Shown one piece after another: positions 30,792 through 41,471 of a DNA stretch of 64,000 nucleotides (positions are counted from its first letter, which is position 1; each line of letters begins with the position of its first letter). A model generated the notes under the pieces. The model was not told where the DNA came from, ran no database searches, and saw only the letters and a list, made by a program, of their open reading frames with translations. Both the position numbers and the translations under genes were made by a program. The stretch comes from Xiphydria camelus (lineage: Eukaryota; Arthropoda; Insecta; Hymenoptera; Xiphydriidae): contig OY783194.1 of assembly GCA_963678675.1 (NCBI GenBank), positions 8,795,744 through 8,859,743 on the forward strand, read 5' to 3'.

Positions 30792-31735
30792 ATGCCAGTC
30801 GTGGTTAGTACAGTGGACCTCGCCGAAGCCCAGAAAACTGACGAGGAATTGCAACGATTATTGCAATTGGAATCGTCGCTTAAGCTCCATAGACTGCAAA
30901 TCGACGACTCCAATGACACCATGTATTGCGACCTCTCCTCACAAGTAGCCCGACCGTACGTGCCCTCCTCCCTACGGAGACGCATCTTTAACACAGTTCA
31001 CAACATGTCCCACCCAAGCACTCGCGCAACTCGGAAACTTATCCGCCGACAATTTGTTTGGCCAAGCATAAATAAGGACATCGGAGAGTGGGTTCGGACT
31101 TGTATGGCTTGTCAGCGGAGCAAGGTTCACCGTCACACGAAGAATGTTCCAGATCACTTGCCAGTTCCAGATACCAGGTTCTCCCAGATGCACATTGGCA
31201 TCGTTGGATCACTACCTGCAGTTCGAGGACAACGTTACTGTCTGACGATGATTGACAGGTTTACGCGATGGCCCGAAGCAGTACCGATCAGTGACAACTC
31301 AGCGGATACCATTGTAAACGCCTTTTACTCCAATTCGATAGCACGATTTGGTGCCCCGGCAACAATAACGACAGATCGAGGCACCCAATTCGAATCTCAA
31401 CTGTTTCTCGCACTAACAAACCTCATAGGCTGCAGGAGGATCCGCACAACAGCATACCATCCAGCATCCAATGGTATCATAGAGCGTTGGTACAGGTCAC
31501 GCAAAGCTGCGATTATGTGTCACGGTACCAACGACTGGGTCCAGATACTTCCAACAGTCCTCTTAGGCCTCCGGACGAGTTTAAAGGAGGATATCTCAGA
31601 ACCACGGCTGCGGAATTGGTGTATGGTACTCCACTCCGCCTGCAAGGTGAATTCTTCACCGACGAGGAAATGCCACCAGACCCTCAATACTTCATGCAGA
31701 GATTCAGGGAACACATGAAGAGTTCGTGGGTTTTG
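30792..31735 (+). pseudogene. CsRn1-like integrase lacking the first catalytic Asp
   Basis: An HHCC zinc finger is present (HNMSHPSTRATRKLI, H-x-H then CMACQRSK). The core follows with MHIGIVGSLPAVRGQRYCLT. The family has HIDIVGPLP here, so the first catalytic Asp appears to be Gly. YCLTMIDRFTRWPEA, TITTDRGTQFES (second Asp) and HPASNGIIERWYR (Glu) are present. The frame breaks near 31580. The AAELVYGTPLRL and GEFF segment continues in another frame until it joins the 3' LTR remnant at 31733. The C-terminal DNA-binding part is deleted. Confidence 0.9.
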
Positions 31736-31810
31736 TGGGTTCCCGCGCAATCGAGTAGACGTTCCGGTCAATTGGCATCTCTGTATCCACGCATGCGCGC
31801 AGGCTCCACA
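31733..31810 (+). repeat. CsRn1-like 3' LTR remnant
   Basis: Matches the last ~78 bp of the 5' LTR and is followed by the AAAC duplication. The deletion joins integrase codons directly to mid-LTR. Confidence 0.85.
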
Positions 31811-31938
31811 AAACCTAATCCGCATTTGCGGGTATACCTATGTAGTACAGTTGAGGTTTCTGTCTCAGTGGCACCCCTAACGGCAAAAACTCGCGCTCCT
31901 GATCCCCATTAGAAACTTTAATACAGAAGCACATAGTA

Positions 31939-32637
31939 TTGGCGATTTCCACTACCGATGGTGGCACCACAGTAGTTATGCAGATGGCCGTCCTATTTGG
32001 GTTCATTTTGTAAACAACCGCACAGCTGTAGTCTGTTAGGGGGAGGTTACACGTTCAGTCTGGCATCAGTTCAGTCTTCGACCTTGGATTGATGGTAGAC
32101 TGACAGTATGTATTTAAAGTAATGGAATATCCGTCAGTCCGATCCATCAGTCAACGCATTTACACGATCAGTTTTTCGTCAGTTGAGTCCATGACTGTGG
32201 TAATACGAGTACTGATGCCAGACTGAGCGTGTAACCTCCCCCTTACTGGTGTTTTTGCGCTATTCTCAACATTTTTGTTATATTACAACATTACTATTAT
32301 TAGAATATGCTGTGTCTAAAATTAAAGACAATATTTAATTACGGGAAATGTAACACAGATTCGAAGAACTTCTGTGAAGGCGAAGAAGTGCTCCAAGCAA
32401 AGCACGTGATTTTGTGTGGAACTGTGGCTGAAGAAAAATATGAATTTTCGTGGACAATTTATGCTCTAGTGCTGCAAACATCAGCTTTGTCTTCTCCGCC
32501 ACACACAGTTACTGGTTCCATACCAAAGATGCAAACCACACGTCATGCAAAAGCCACGTTTGTTTATATCTGGAACCCAAATAGACTAGTTCCAGATTCT
32601 GCCACCAGATGTCATGTTCGATAATGGAAATCGCCAA
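31939..32637. mobile_element. TA-flanked TIR element (699 bp) with a nested MITE
   Basis: TTGGCGATTTCCACTACCGA at the left faces TCGATAATGGAAATCGCCAA at the right: an inverted match of about 20 bp with two mismatches. TA is present on both outer sides (31937-31938, 32638-32639). A 204-bp MITE is inserted at 32039. An open frame at 32307-32624 (with AKHVILCGTVAEEKYEF) runs into the right end. Its function is not recognised. Confidence 0.65.
32039..32242. mobile_element. MITE with TTA duplication (204 bp)
   Basis: GGGGGAGGTTACACGTTCAG at the left and its complement at the right, CTGAGCGTGTAACCTCCCCC, are the ends. TTA is at 32036-32038 and 32243-32245. TIR similarity spans ~35 bp. The TTA duplication suggests PIF/Harbinger. 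Confidence 0.8.
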
Positions 32638-32638
32638 T

Positions 32639-33031
32639 AGTCGGACTGGCAAAAGAGTCGTCTTCGGGAGAGTTCGGAGCTATGCTCTCCCACCATGTGG
32701 CGTCTCCCACTCTGTCATTGTCGCATGCGCGTAGCGGTGATCATGTATGGGGATCCGCATTCATCAGGTCGATCCAGAGGGCGCCAGCACTGTTGGTCCT
32801 CCGAGTTATCGTGTCATTAGTAGAATCCGGCGTCCATGACACTTTATTTGAAACTCGAACCAATCAGGTTAGAGGGGACCAGCGATCGTGGCGCCAAAGT
32901 TTCTCGAGTGTGCATCCCCATTACTCCGCCAGTGCCCCCCCCCCCCCCCCGCCGGTAGCGGGGGCATCCCCCGTAGTGGGGGAACATTGCTCCGAGCTTT
33001 CCCGAAGACGATTCTTTTACCAGTCCGACAG
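32639..33031. mobile_element. MITE with ~55-bp TIRs
   Basis: AGTCGGACTGGCAAAAGAGT and its counterpart ATTCTTTTACCAGTCCGACA form the ends. The inner TIR continues through CGTCTTCGGGA and GTTCGGAGC. The interior contains a C-run at 32936-32950. No coding sequence. Confidence 0.75.
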
Positions 33032-34605
33032 TAGACGAGGACATTAGGACACCGGCCGATCAACGAAGTAAAGCAGCATTTAGCGTGGTTAGAGTATTTG
33101 GACGGGTCACCTATCGGCTTGGGATGCATTCGATTCAGAGGCGGACTCTCATTTTTTTTATAATATCAATTTAGTAGAGATCGGCAAAGTCACAGAAGAA
33201 TTCGAAAGCTCCCTGCGACGTCCAGGGGACGTTCACGCGCTGTGTGCGGGAAAAATATCTTTGCCGTATATTTCGCCACTGTTTAAAAATATTATAACAG
33301 AATGTTACAACTAGCGGAAGTAGACATTGCTGAGATATTTTCGAAATATCGTAGGGATATCACGCGAGATTTTTGTAATATTGCAAATGTTTCAGTGAAA
33401 CCTTTTAGTGATATCTTTGAGAGATAGTGTGCTATACAGGTACAGCATTAAGGGAAGACGGCACTCTTCCAATAACGTCCGCACAGAGTACAAGTCTTTC
33501 TGAAACGCTCATACGAGTATACTCATACAGTATTTGGTTTAAGACATTCAAAAGTCTTAAATCAAAACTCGCAAAGAGCAAGTGATCAACGAATAACGCG
33601 GTTGCCTGAGTGCAAACGGGCAACACAATAACAGGTCGACTTTTCACAAATGTTGCAGTTAACTTCTATAGGAGACGGGTGATATTCTGATACTGAAATA
33701 CCCCCCATAAGTCAGCGTGCTAAGCAAAATGGACATATCACTTGAAAGCTAAGCGTTTTTTTAATGTTAACGTTTTACAAGTTTCGAATTGGATCAGCTT
33801 AATTATCTTCTATATGAAAGTAGATACAAACGTTTTTACTCCGCTCTTTACTCATTCTACTACAATTAGATCTTAAGCTTATAAATCCTTAAATAATATG
33901 AGAATAGGAAATATGTGGAAATCTTTAGGCATGGAAAAGGATTTACGTCGAAATAACATAATTGTCATTTTTGTACAGCTTTATTGAAACCTTAGGAAAA
34001 CTATGCCCAGTCACCGAGTAATTAATAAATTATAGTACTTTGATAGAAGGATAAAATAATATCAGTGGTCGAAGCTAAAGTAGTTTTCTCTTTTTCTCCC
34101 TTTCAGATCTCTATGAAAGAAATTCACGAGCCAAAACTGCATAGTAAAAACAAAAAATGAAATGACTTCTTAGAAAACATTGGAATGCTTGTCGATATTT
34201 GAATATAATATTTGAGATATATAATATAATGTATATTTGATATTCCTGATAGATAGACATATAATCAGCATAGCGACTAAACATTTCATTTACGTATTGA
34301 GGTGCTATAGCAGCATACAATACCAAAAACTTCTAATATAATTTAAAAGCAGCATTATACCGTCAAATTGTTATGTAACGTTTATTGAAATTTACGATGT
34401 TGCTCTATGCTACCAAATAAACGGACATGTATCAATTCAAACAATAAACAACGTATTTTTGGCATGAAATTACAGAATAATGTAAGCAATTGTAGGAAAA
34501 AAATTAATAATTTGATAGGTACAATAACGAAGCAGAGTGGGGCACGCACGGAGTGTTTACGAAGTTAAATACATATTAGGTGTGCAACTTTACTTTCGCT
34601 GTTTT
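33032..34605. other. no gene or repeat recognised
   Basis: About 1.6 kb of AT-rich sequence downstream of the p62 gene on its own strand. Only short random frames are seen. Confidence 0.5.
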
Positions 34606-34645
34606 CCTAATATATATATGTATGTATGTATGCATGTATGTATAT
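34606..34645. repeat. TATG/TA microsatellite
   Basis: Short run of ATATATATATGTATGTATG with a GCATG interruption. Confidence 0.8.
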
Positions 34646-34895
34646 ACCATATGTCCAACGGCAAACCGATCGCATGCCGAGACCTTGAAATTTGACTTCG
34701 GCAGTGTTTGGACGATGTTCGAGCCAGAAGAGCGCGCCGCGTAAGAGCGAAAAGTGTCAAACGTCTGATTTCCCGGTACCTGTCAATTCGGGAGATCGAA
34801 GCGTTTCGTCTAATCTCGAAATCGTGAATTTTTTAATAATAGTGAATCATTTTTGGAAGTGATAAGAAATAATCGTTTGGGTTTCTTCGATGAAA
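34645..34895. repeat. partial copy of the 22996-23394 mariner-type MITE
   Basis: It begins CATATGTCCAACGGC and shares long stretches with the left half of the other copy: AAAGTGTCAAACGTCTGATTT, TGTCAATTCGGGAGATCGAA and GATAAGAAATAATC. The right arm is missing. Confidence 0.75.
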
Positions 34896-34910
34896 CTCCC
34901 GAAGTGTTAT

Positions 34911-35246
34911 ATATCGCACACCTAGATCAAAACAGTATCAACTGAAAAAAAACATGTTTTTCAGAAATGGCAAAAGACTGATTCTCATGTCGATATGTGA
35001 TAAGGGGCCATCCATATATTACGTAAGATGTTTTTGGCCTCTTTTTGACCCCCCCCCCTTCCCCCAGTGTAAGATACTTGTACATACAGTGTAAATGTAT
35101 TTACACTGTAGGGTAAGAAATATTCACCCCCCGGCCCCTCCTCGTCAAACGTCTTACGTAATATATGGATGGCCCCTAAGGGGTTTACTTTTTTTGAAAA
35201 ACTACTTTTTTTGAGTTGATACTGTTTTGATCTAGGTGTGCGATAT
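34911..35246. mobile_element. foldback MITE (outer) carrying another MITE
   Basis: ATATCGCACACCTAGATCAA and its complement TTGATCTAGGTGTGCGATAT are the ends. Matching arms run ~40 bp (AAACAGTATCAACT). The smaller element at 35004-35176 is nested inside. Confidence 0.8.
35004..35176. mobile_element. PIF/Harbinger-like MITE, TAA-flanked (173 bp)
   Basis: GGGGCCATCCATATATTACG and its exact complement form the ends, with TAA at 35001-35003 and 35177-35179. The GGGGCC(A/G)TCCATA start and the TAA duplication are the same as for the 3-kb inverted pair at 2410-8651, which suggests that one transposase family mobilised both. Confidence 0.85.
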
Positions 35247-35763
35247 ATGTATATATTAGGAAAACGGCGGGAGCAAAGTCGAACACCTTATATGTACATG
35301 GTAGATGTGTAAGTTGAGTCGGAACATTCCAGTGTATGCATAAGAGTCTTTCTCTTGCTCTCTGCCGCAAATTCGTTTTCCTTCTCAGACTTGTCCAGTT
35401 TGAATGCGAGATAGAAGCTCTTCTCGAGTTAATCGGTATTCTCACGCGAATCCACGAGTTTCCTACGTACCCCGTTCTGATTCTGTCCCTGTATTAATGC
35501 TATTTTCAAAAAGTATCTTATACTGCCTTTATACGTGCGCCGGCAAAATATATTATAATACGCAGATGCATTTGTGCATAATTTTGCTACTATTTTACAC
35601 GATAAATTTTGTAATGATGCAGACGATATACTGTCAGATGTCTATCTAGATATATGTATAATATATACTTGATTCATACACAATGCTAATAAAGTTATGA
35701 ACAATAATGGAGAGTGTTAATCTCGTTAAATATATAATTGTTGGAATCTTTTTGTTTTTATGA

Positions 35764-35997
35764 TTAGTTACGCACGGGTTGAAGCGCGTCCAAAGCTTTA
35801 CTGATATCTCCATTTTTCGCAATCAAAAGTTGAGTGAGCCAACCGTCTTCGTTTGAAAATCCCATTTGCAGCATGGCTTCCACGGCCTGTTGAATCACTG
35901 GATTTGTATGATAAAACATTTTCTCCTCCTTCGGCAATGTTGGATACATTGATTTTTGGGGCTGTGTTGCTGCTTCCACGGGGGCGGATGGTGCACT
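35764..35997 (-). CDS. ref(2)P: ref(2)P / sequestosome-1 (p62), last exon with UBA domain
   Basis: The exon starts after a minus-strand acceptor (TTTCAATTCAG) at 35998, in phase 0 with the exon ending at 53983, and stops at 35764-35766 (TAA). It encodes a short PSAPVEAATQ linker, then a UBA domain with NPVIQQAVEAMLQMGFSNED, GWLTQLLIAKNGDI and KALDALQ. MGFSxExGWLTxLLxxKxxDIxxALDxIQ is the specific signature of the p62 UBA domain, which binds ubiquitin on cargo to be degraded by autophagy. The protein ends five residues after the last helix, as usual in the family. No alternative stop or frameshift is seen. The gene symbol follows the insect orthologue name. Confidence 0.93.
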   Translation of the reverse strand, partial: SAPSAPVEAATQPQKSMYPTLPKEEKMFYHTNPVIQQAVEAMLQMGFSNEDGWLTQLLIAKNGDISKALDALQPVRN

Positions 35998-36217
35998 CTG
36001 AATTGAAACAACAGAAAGGAAGGAATTGCATCATTATCTGTAGATTATATACCGTCTAGTTTTTGGTAATAACATAATATAACAAGTTGCGAATATTCGA
36101 ATGTCGTTTTAAAAATCAATATAGAAGTTATCACTTTCAACAATTTTACAATTATTATTAGGTCAAAGTGATATTAGGAAGTTTGCACAATTTGCAATCC
36201 CCTTCGATGTACATATA

Positions 36218-37086
36218 CATGGTGACATTTTGAAAACTTGCCACCCCAATATATCAGAGTTACAGAGATTTTCTAAAAAAAATACGGTTTCGGCAATGGA
36301 GAGGGGGAACCAAAATGACAAAATCGGAGACGCACCCCCTCCAACCCCCTTAGGGATAGCCCCCCAAACTTTGTAATCTTAAATAGCAACCCCCCATATA
36401 TGATACAACGTTGGAAAGCTCTTTAAAAATGCTTTACAACAACACCAAATTTTGGTACCTTTCGATGAGTAGTTTTCGCGCAAATCGAGAAAGAAACTGC
36501 TAGAAGTAAGTTTTGTCAATTTATTTATTATAGGTCAATTACGTTACAATAAATTTTCGAAGTGATTTTCATTGATTTTTCGAACTTTTTCAAATGTTGT
36601 TCTTGAAATTTTGCGACATACTTGCGTAATTCTCTATTTCAGTTGGTTAATGCTTGCTGGTGTAGTTTGAAAAACAACAGATTTCAGATGTTCCCATAAG
36701 AAGAAATCGTAGGGAGTAAGATCAGGTGATGGAAATCATTTCGAAAATGTATTGTAATTGAGCTTTAATAAATAAATTGACAAAACTTACTTCTTTAAGC
36801 AGAGTCTTTCTCGATTTGCGCGAAAACTATTCATCGAAAGGTACTGAAATTTGGTGTTGTTGTAAAGCATTTTTAAAGAGCTTTCCAACGCTGTATCACA
36901 CATGGGGGGTTGCTATTTAAGATTACAAAGTTGGGGGGGCTACCCCTAAGGGGGGGGGGGGGGGGGTGCGTCTCCGATTATGTCATTTTGGTTCCCCCTC
37001 TCCACTGTCGAAACCGTATTTTCTTTTTTTTAGAAAATCTAACTTTCTGAGATATTGGGGTGGCAAGTTTTCAAAATGTCACCCTG
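36218..37086 (-). mobile_element. Tc1/mariner-type element with long TIRs, degenerate
   Basis: GGTGACATTTTGAAAACTTG at 36221 and its complement ending at 37083 bound the element; the right side extends to CACCCTG, followed by TATGTA. Arms are ~290 bp and include CCCCCAACTT/TTTGGGGGG-type runs and a long G-run at 36951-36966. The centre carries a minus-strand transposase relic. TA-type insertion is inferred. Confidence 0.75.
36530..36735 (-). pseudogene. mariner-like transposase C-terminal relic
   Basis: The minus strand encodes SPDLTPYDFFLWEHLKSVVF, then QTTPASINQL, a stop, RITQVCRKIS and a lysine-rich tail. The SPDLTPxDFFLW block carries the third catalytic residue of mariner-type DDE/D transposases. 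The first two catalytic positions are absent. Confidence 0.8.
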
Positions 37087-37882
37087 TATGTAGAATAACT
37101 CCTTTTATTTGCGTAATATTCCATTAAATATAAATCTATCTACTGATTATTCAGAACACAATTTCAGCGGAAAACAGTAACAACAGTGTAATAATTATGT
37201 AACTTGTGCAGATTCTTTTAGGCGCAAAAAGTAAATCGTAGGACTAAGTCAGGCTCCTATGACTGGGTTAGAAAAAATTCGTGCTAGTATTCATTTAAAT
37301 ACATATGTAAACAAAAAATTGATTTAAAGTAAACCGATCATCGTCAATTACTATTAAAAATCCTAGAAATTTCAGAGCAAGTTAGGTACTTTTTATGTAA
37401 TATTTGTTTCATTTAGTTTAAGACCTCGACAGAGCACTTCAAATGTCTTCTTTATGTGCTAATATCTCCAGTTAGTTGTCAAGTAATCGACGTGAATTTT
37501 CTTGGAAAATCATTGGATCTTTATGGGAAAAGGTTCAATTATTACACCAAAGTACACCTGATACTTTTTCCATGAAGCCTGCATTTAAAACGCGATTTCT
37601 TAGAAATAGTCTTCATATTTAGGTTCAATTTTCTTATATGTACTTTTAGAATAAGATATCAAACAGAAGTACTTTTCACACGCTTCTCGAAGTTGCTGCA
37701 TTTAATTTTCAAGTTATCGCCGTTAATTTTTGTGAATTATCATTTATTTAATAGAAGATACAATACGGCTCCTTCGACTAGTTTGTTTTATATATTAAGC
37801 GAAGTTTTAGACTCAGTAGACGTCATTAAAATAAAACAGTGGAATGTTTAGAGGAGAAATAAAAATATGAAATTATATATAT
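37087..37882. other. no gene or repeat recognised
   Basis: AT-rich intronic sequence with only random short frames. Confidence 0.45.
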
Positions 37883-37981
37883 AGGATGTTCCACTCAGGA
37901 TAGTCCTGCCGTTTATTTCTGTTAATTGTCATTTCATGAAGAAGTCTGAAATAAAAGTTGTTTGGTGTCGAGGAGGACATA

Positions 37982-38214
37982 TCGTGGGTATACTGCGAAA
38001 AGTGACCAAGTCAAAAATCAACTTGGTCACTTTTTACTGTATTACTATCAGTCCTATGGACTTGGTTATATATCCGCAGTGTCAAAAAATAAGCTTAAAT
38101 ATTTTCTGTTTATTTTGACACTGCGAATGACCACGTCCATAGGACTCATAGTAGTACAGTAAAATGTGACCAAGTTGATTTTTGACTTGGTCACTTTTCG
38201 CAGTATACCCACGA
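37982..38214. mobile_element. perfect-type palindromic MITE with hairpins in each arm (233 bp)
   Basis: TCGTGGGTATACTGCGAAAA and its complement are the ends, with TA on both sides (37980-37981, 38215-38216). Each arm itself contains AAGTGACCAAGT facing ACTTGGTCACTT around a short CAAAAATC-type loop. The transcript could therefore fold either as one long hairpin or as a cloverleaf of small ones. The matching arm of the host foldback lacks this sequence, so it is an insertion. Confidence 0.8.
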
Positions 38215-39166
38215 TATGATACATATAACAAATGTTTTATTTCATGTTATTCACGAGTAATTTCCATTTTTTTTTTCATATGAAAAGCTTAATATTTTTA
38301 TTCTCATAATAGTTACGAATTAATCGAAAAACTAATAAGAAATGTATTAGATGAAGTATCAATTCATTAAACTTTGTAAGATATTTCCGCTCAAGTACAA
38401 GAGTAAATTCACGGTGTCCAGCGGTCAGAGAATCCTGGAAAAACTGGAATTGTGAGGGAATTATGTAAGTCAGAGAAAAGTCAAGGAAAATAAAAAATTA
38501 TCTGGAATTTTTTGAAAATATTCAAACTTCACAAATAGCTTAACTTTTAGTCTGTTGAAATTTTAAAGAATTTATAAAGAAATATTAAAAAATGTTCCAT
38601 ATGTGTATACATATGTATTAAAGTTGTCTAAGTTTTTCTTATGATGAAAAAAGCCATTAAATAAGAACATGATTTGACAAAATTAAATTATTCTAATGTT
38701 TATTTCTCAGTTATCATAACTCGTTCTATGAATATTAATTAATGTCTTCATTCAGTGAAAAATTATTTATGCGTAACACTTTATAATAGATCTACATCCA
38801 TAGCGGCCAGGGAAATTTGACTATTTCAAACTGGGAAACTTGGAAATTAGGGAATTTCTTTCACATATTTTGCTAGACATCGTGAAACTACGCTGCGCGT
38901 GACTGAGTTCCCAGCGCCCAGCAAAATTTACTCTTGTTCTTTGAGCGAAAATATCTTACAAACGGACCACTGGTGGGTATTTTATATTATACGTTTTTTT
39001 ATTACCTTGATAAACTGTATGATTTTTATGAGAATAAAAATATTAAGTTTCGTATGAAGAATTGGAGGTGATTTTCATACCTCGTAAATAATACATGTTC
39101 TTAAAAATTTATTACTATTTTGTATAATTGTGTATCATATCCTCCTCGACACCGAATAACTTTTAA

Positions 39167-39481
39167 CCCCTTACTGCATGGTGTGCCATATATTATGGCA
39201 CATTTAATATTTTGACATAGTTTACGCCATCTATTGAACTATAGCCTAAATTGAACCACAAATATCTGTCCATTTACATTTATTTTACATGAAATCTGCA
39301 TTACCTAAAAAATGAAACTTCATTTCTGGGAAATAAATAGTTTAACAGCCAATCCCAATTGAAAATAAATATTAATTTTTTTGCAAGAAATAGTCTTTTA
39401 GTGTTATTTTCTTCTATAAAAGGTCAAAATTAACCTACAGAATTTTTCTTTTGAAAATATAAAAAATCATGCAGTAAGGGG
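39167..39481. mobile_element. piggyBac-type MITE, TTAA-flanked (315 bp)
   Basis: CCCCTTACTGCATG and its complement CATGCAGTAAGGGG form the ends. Exact TTAA is at 39163-39166 and 39482-39485. TTAA duplication and C-run/G-run ends are the piggyBac signature. There is no coding sequence. It interrupts the right arm of the foldback at 37883-39553. Confidence 0.85.
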
Positions 39482-40010
39482 TTAATAGAGACTTGTTCGT
39501 GAAATGACTAATAATGGAGATAAACAGCATGATTATCCCGAGTAAAACATCCTGTGAATTGAATACAGCTAAAAATAGGTGGAGACAGAAAGTCCCTAAA
39601 ATAGAGGGACGTTACATTTTTCTTGGATAGAGGAGGTGTAATGTCACTGGTCATGAGGAATTTCCGTGGCCTTTCTTCTGTCTCGTTATGTATACGAAGA
39701 CACGAAGTTTGTGCTGAATTGTGATCAAATGAAGGATTAGTCGACGACGGCCAAAGACCCTATGGAAATAAGATTAAACAGTAAAAGTAACCCTACTGCT
39801 ATAACTGTATGCTTTCCTCGAAGCATCGGTGCGCCAATAGGGATGTTGCACATATTTTTTTTTACATCAGAGATGGATTGAGCTCGTAAAAAAGGTTGGA
39901 ACGTGTGTTTTTATTTTTTTTCTGGTGCGAAATTAAGCCTTAAAATATTAATAAAGTTTGCGATAAACTCCGCCCATTTGAAACAACCGGTCGAGCGGCA
40001 CGCCGCGCCA

Positions 40011-41471
40011 TGACGTCACGAGTCGGTAACGGTTCGCCTACGCGCCTTCTAGTACAGTAGACGGGTAGACGGGCCGAGAAAATCAACTTTGTTGTCCACT
40101 TTTCTTTATAGTTTCTGATGATTGCAATATTTCATTACCTTTAAAACAAAACAAAAATCATCGAAAAATATCAATTTTTAGTGAAGTTAGAGGCATCTGT
40201 CTACAAGAGCGCGCGGGCGCTACGGCGCGTATTTATGTAGGTACAAAATGCGATATCTCGAGAACTATATTCATCGTAACAAAATGAGATAAAAACCAAT
40301 CGTTTCGTCTTGAAATTCTCTAAATTTTTTCCGCAATATGTCTCGATAACTTCTCAATAGTTTTCGAGATATTTTAACCCTAGATAGCTAACCTTCCTTT
40401 ATATACTTAGAGCCGGTTTTACCAACAGGTATAAACGCGGTATAGCGCTATACTGAGAATAACCATAAGGCTTATTGCTGGTTATTCTCAGTATAGCGCT
40501 ATACCGCGTTTATATACCGTGTTGGTAAAACCGGCCCTTAATAAGCTAACCATTCGTCGATGAGGCAAACATTCAAGTTTAAATATTTTTTTGTTAACAA
40601 ATACTCTTGTTACGTTTTATTATATATAACACGGTAACGCTCGCAGAAAGCATTAGAAGGAGACAGCTAAATGAGGCACATAGAATAACAGTGGTCCAAC
40701 TCTACTTCTTTTCAAATAGTTGCCTTTGATTTAAAATGAGTTGTCTAATGTGTATCTTTCAGTATAAAGGTGGTCTATCTCCATATTATAGTTTTCTATA
40801 ATATGAACTTTATAATGAAATACTACAATAAAACTTTATACTGAAAGATACACATTAGACAACTGATTTTAAATCAAAGGCCGCTATTTGAAAAGAAGTG
40901 GAGTTGGACCACTGTTATTCTATGTGCCTCATTTAGCTGTCTCCTTCTAATGCTTGCTGCGAGCGTGTTACCGTGTTGTATATAATAAAACGTAACAAAA
41001 GAGTATTTGTTAACAAAAAAATATTTAAACTTCAATGTTTGTCTCATGGACGAATGGTTAGCTTATTAAGTATATGTATAAACGAAGGTTAGCTATCTAG
41101 GGTTAAATATCTCGAAACCTATTGAGAAGTTATCGAGACATACTGCGGAAAAAATTTAGAGAATTTCAAGACGAAACGATTGGTTTTTATCTCATTTTAT
41201 TACGATGAATAGTTCTCGAGATATCGCATTTTGTACATAAATACGCGCAGTAGCGCCCGCGCGCTCTTGTAAACAGATGCCTCTAACTTCACTAAAAATT
41301 GATATTTTTCGATGATTTTTGTTTTGTTTTAAAGGTAATGAAATATTGCAATCATCAGAAACAAAAACTCGGACACTTGTAAAGAAAAGTGGACAACAAA
41401 GTTGATTTTCTCGGCCCGTCTACTGTACTAGAAGGCGCGCAGGCGAACCGTTACCGACTAGTGACGTCACG
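40011..41471. repeat. 1.46-kb near-perfect palindrome
   Basis: The arms are about 640 bp each once the nested MITE is removed. They start at TGACGTCACGAGTCGGTAAC and end at GTTACCGACTAGTGACGTCA. The centre lies near 40790-40820 (CCATATTATAGTTTTCTATA). The left arm contains a Harbinger MITE at 40410 that the right arm lacks. No coding sequence was recognised. The flanks GCACGCCGCGCC (left) and CGCCCATAACGCGGCG (right) are not clearly inverted. Confidence 0.85.
40410..40537. mobile_element. PIF/Harbinger MITE, TTA-flanked (128 bp)
   Basis: GAGCCGGTTTTACCAACA at the left and TGTTGGTAAAACCGGCCC at the right are the ends, with TTA at 40407-40409 and 40538-40540. The arms (GGTATAGCGCTATACTGAGA) are the same as the 5' end of the Harbinger element at 24705, from which it is an internal-deletion derivative. 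Confidence 0.9.

Larger units (their letters stand above)
26468..31810 (+). mobile_element. CsRn1-like Ty3/gypsy retrotransposon with nested insertion
   Basis: The 5' LTR is 26468-26788 (TGTAGCGG...CTCCACA). A PBS complementary to tRNA-Trp follows at 26791, then gag and pol. Only the last ~78 bp of the 3' LTR remain (31733-31810). AAAC at 26464-26467 and 31811-31814 is a 4-bp target-site duplication, so the deletion is internal. tRNA-Trp priming plus a CHCC-type Gag finger are the features described for the CsRn1 clade. A TA-flanked DNA element (27349-28437) interrupts gag. It is defective in gag, RT, integrase and 3' LTR. Confidence 0.88.
37883..39553. mobile_element. large foldback element with nested insertions in both arms
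   Basis: AGGATGTTCCACTCAGGATA at 37883 is the diverged inverse of the sequence ending ACATCCT at 39553. The left arm (37883-38410) and right arm (about 38920-39553) match in inverted order: GTGTCGAGGAGGA near 37966 and 39140, TAATATTTTTATTCTCATAA near 38290 and 39030, and GCTCAAGTACAAGAGTAAATT near 38390 and 38930. The left arm is interrupted by a 233-bp palindrome and the right arm by a piggyBac MITE. No coding sequence. Confidence 0.7.

Noticed and set aside
32307..32624. Host gene candidate of 105 codons
   Set aside because: It runs into the right TIR of a TA-flanked element and shows no recognised domain, so it is mentioned only under that element.
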